From positions 1 to 7,046 of the forward strand of contig JAOUEB010000068.1 in NCBI GenBank assembly GCA_029858925.1: 7,046 nt of DNA, given 5' to 3'. A program made the translations under genes and the position numbers. This stretch comes from Nitrospira sp. (lineage in GTDB: Bacteria; Nitrospirota; Nitrospiria; Nitrospirales; Nitrospiraceae). This document shows positions 5,540 through 7,046 of the stretch, one piece after another. Every line of letters starts with the position of its first letter. The first letter of the stretch is position 1. The notes under the pieces are model-generated. The model worked only from the letters and a program-made list of their open reading frames with translations. It ran no database searches and was not told where the DNA came from.

Positions 5540-7008
5540 TCCCTTCCGTAGTCATCTTTGAACCTGACAATGTCATCCTCGCCAAGATACGGCCCATTCT
5601 GCACTTCAATAATGTGCAGCGTATCGTGGCCTGGATTTTCCAGGCGGTGTGCGGTTTCCGCCGGGATGGCCGTACTCTGGCCGATCTGCAAGTCAAAGAC
5701 GTCTTCGCCCCTGGTCACACGCGCCATGCCGGCGATGACCACCCAATGCTCACTGCGCTTGTGATGCATTTGGAGCGAGAGCCGCCCGCCCGGACTGACG
5801 GTGACTCGTTTCACCTTGAATCCGGGCCCTTCTTCCAAGACAGTATACGACCCCCACGGCCGCTGAACCGTCAGATGTTCCAGATGCTCAGGCGCCTGCT
5901 GTTGCTTGAGAATATCAACGATTTTTTTCACATCCTGCGCGCGCGATTTGGGACAGACCAGGGTGGCGTCCGGGGTGTCTACCACCACCATGTCCCGCAA
6001 ACCGATCGTGGCTACCACCCTCCGGTCGGCATAGACGATCGAATTGGCGCTCTCGATATCGACGACGCGCCCAGTCATCACATTGCCGGATTTGTTCTTC
6101 GCCGCCACTTCGTCCAAACTGCCCCAGCTTCCCACATCGGACCATGTGAACGACACCGGCACCACGGCCGATTTCGACGATTGCTCCATCACGCCGTTGT
6201 CGATCGAGACCGACGGGGCAGCGCGATAGGCGTCATCGATGGCCTGCCTGGCTGCGCCGACCGTCTTGAGTTCTCTGATCCAATCCATTGTCTTGGCAAC
6301 CCCAGGTTGATACCGGCGGATCTCCTCCAGAATCGTCGCAGCCCGCCAGACGAACATGCCGCTGTTCCAAAAATAGTGGCCTGCCTTGAGATACTGCGCC
6401 GCCTTGGCAGCATTCGGCTTTTCCACGAATTTCTGGACTCGGTAGCCGCGCAACTTGCCTTGCTTGCCCAGCACGGCGTTGCTGTTCGGCTTGATATATC
6501 CATAGCCTGTTTCCGGCCTGATCGGCTCGATTCCGAACGTCACCAAATACCCATCAGACGCCAACTGCGATGCCAGCTTGACTGCTGCCTCGAAATCGCG
6601 CTGTCCGGTCACCACATGGTCGGCCGGCACGACCAGCATGAGGGCTTCCGGATCGCGAGCAAGAATTTCGACCGCCGCGAGCGCGATGGCGGGCGCCGTG
6701 TTGCGGCCCTCCGGCTCCAACACATAATTATCCTTGAGATCGTCCTTCCAATCGGCTAGCTGTCCTTTGATCAACTCCGCTTGCGCCCCATTGGTCGAAA
6801 TCAAAACATGGGACGGTTTCGCGCAGCCCGCTACCCGCTGCATCGTCTGTTGGATCAACGTCTGCTCGCCGCCGATCCGGAGGAGCTGCTTTGGAAACAG
6901 GTGCCGGCTCAACGGCCAAAACCTCGTCCCGCTCCCGCCCGCCATGATGACCGGGTACAGATGGGACTTCAGATCGTTATTCGTGATACGTGACGCGTGA
7001 ATCGCCAT
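5521..7008 (-). CDS. manC: Bifunctional mannose-1-phosphate guanylyltransferase / mannose-6-phosphate isomerase (type II)
   Basis: This cytoplasmic enzyme makes GDP-mannose from mannose-1-phosphate and GTP, and its C-terminal cupin domain interconverts fructose-6-phosphate and mannose-6-phosphate. The product is 495 aa, close to the usual size. The nucleotidyltransferase domain (about 17-345) shows the pyrophosphorylase signature AGGSGTRFWPLSR near 23-35, FPKQLL, EPEGRNTAPA near 98, VVPADH near 126, FVEKP near 194, WNSGMF near 213 and WSDVGSWGSL near 288. The isomerase domain (about 378-488) shows QRPWGSY, the metal-binding QMHHKRSEHW, IPAETAHRLEN and the ending GPYLGEDDIVRFKDDYGR. The first 14 residues or so (containing HASRITNND) and the last five come from heptamer repeats rather than from the fold. 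The start at 7008 has no good Shine-Dalgarno site. The next in-frame Met lies inside the catalytic motif and is too late, so the true start is 7008 or a non-ATG codon. Both domains look intact. Confidence 0.95.
   Translation of the reverse strand: MAIHASRITNNDLKSHLYPVIMAGGSGTRFWPLSRHLFPKQLLRIGGEQTLIQQTMQRVAGCAKPSHVLISTNGAQAELIKGQLADWKDDLKDNYVLEPEGRNTAPAIALAAVEILARDPEALMLVVPADHVVTGQRDFEAAVKLASQLASDGYLVTFGIEPIRPETGYGYIKPNSNAVLGKQGKLRGYRVQKFVEKPNAAKAAQYLKAGHYFWNSGMFVWRAATILEEIRRYQPGVAKTMDWIRELKTVGAARQAIDDAYRAAPSVSIDNGVMEQSSKSAVVPVSFTWSDVGSWGSLDEVAAKNKSGNVMTGRVVDIESANSIVYADRRVVATIGLRDMVVVDTPDATLVCPKSRAQDVKKIVDILKQQQAPEHLEHLTVQRPWGSYTVLEEGPGFKVKRVTVSPGGRLSLQMHHKRSEHWVVIAGMARVTRGEDVFDLQIGQSTAIPAETAHRLENPGHDTLHIIEVQNGPYLGEDDIVRFKDDYGRDVNVKR
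6975..7004 (+). repeat. Heptamer array C, inside the manC 5' coding end
   Basis: The plus strand reads CGTTATT, CGTGATA, CGTGACG, CGTGAAT and CG. On the coding strand it supplies the N-terminal codons of ManC. Its reverse complement closely matches that of array A, and both encode an SRxTxND peptide in the same frame. Confidence 0.65.
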
Positions 7009-7026
7009 ACATATAATCCATCTGCT

Positions 7027-7046
7027 CGTGTAACGTTGAACGATTA
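7027..7046 (+). repeat. Heptamer array D, upstream of manC and cut by the window edge
   Basis: CGTGTAA, CGTTGAA and CGATTA on the plus strand continue the 7-nt pattern and run into the window end. The array lies 18 bp upstream of the manC ATG, so it may overlap the promoter or leader, or the 3' end of a gene outside the window. No convincing promoter hexamers are seen in 7009-7046. Confidence 0.45.

Noticed and set aside
5449..6759. Long plus-strand open frame of 436 codons opposite manC
   Set aside because: It is antisense to a gene with every conserved motif of ManC. The translation is rich in Arg, His and Leu with no recognisable domain, as expected for a shadow frame in GC-rich DNA.

Overview
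The window suggests a GC-rich Gram-negative-type bacterium. The gene set, the degenerate CGTKAAN-type heptamer repeats at gene borders and the stand-alone four-helix-bundle gene would fit Nitrospira or a relative (Nitrospirota). That assignment is an inference from general familiarity, not from a search. All six genes lie on the minus strand, so transcription runs from high to low coordinates.

In transcription order the layout is as follows. First comes manC (7008-5521), a bifunctional mannose-1-phosphate guanylyltransferase / mannose-6-phosphate isomerase. Next is a small S23/IVP-type four-helix-bundle gene (5482-5051), then a phosphomannomutase/phosphoglucomutase (5042-3642). These three are closely spaced and look like one transcription unit. 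Class I fructose-1,6-bisphosphatase (3545-2541) follows behind its own promoter, which is almost leaderless. An intergenic stretch of about 300 bp (2245-2540) then carries nested inverted repeats and a second promoter. That promoter drives a DhnA/FbaB-type class I fructose-bisphosphate aldolase (2244-1321). Last, 35 bp downstream, is a membrane-anchored Do/HtrA-family serine protease (1285 to beyond base 1), cut by the window edge.

The enzymes form a connected route. Aldolase condenses triose phosphates to fructose-1,6-bisphosphate and the bisphosphatase gives fructose-6-phosphate. The isomerase domain of ManC gives mannose-6-phosphate, the mutase gives mannose-1-phosphate, and the guanylyltransferase domain of ManC gives GDP-mannose. 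The window therefore holds a complete set for gluconeogenic carbon flow into GDP-mannose for glycans or exopolysaccharide, with gene order roughly the reverse of reaction order.

The least ordinary part is the non-coding layer. Degenerate heptamer arrays with a 7-nt period sit at the 5' end of manC, between manC and the four-helix gene, between that gene and the mutase, and in the 2245-2540 gap. The two arrays around the four-helix gene are in opposite orientation, so the gene is bracketed by an imperfect inverted repeat of about 27 nt. They run into the coding ends, giving similar peptides at the N-terminus of ManC and the C-terminus of the four-helix protein. The four-helix gene is also clearly lower in GC than the mutase beside it, which fits an inserted cassette. 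No tRNA, rRNA, CRISPR array or transposase gene was seen.
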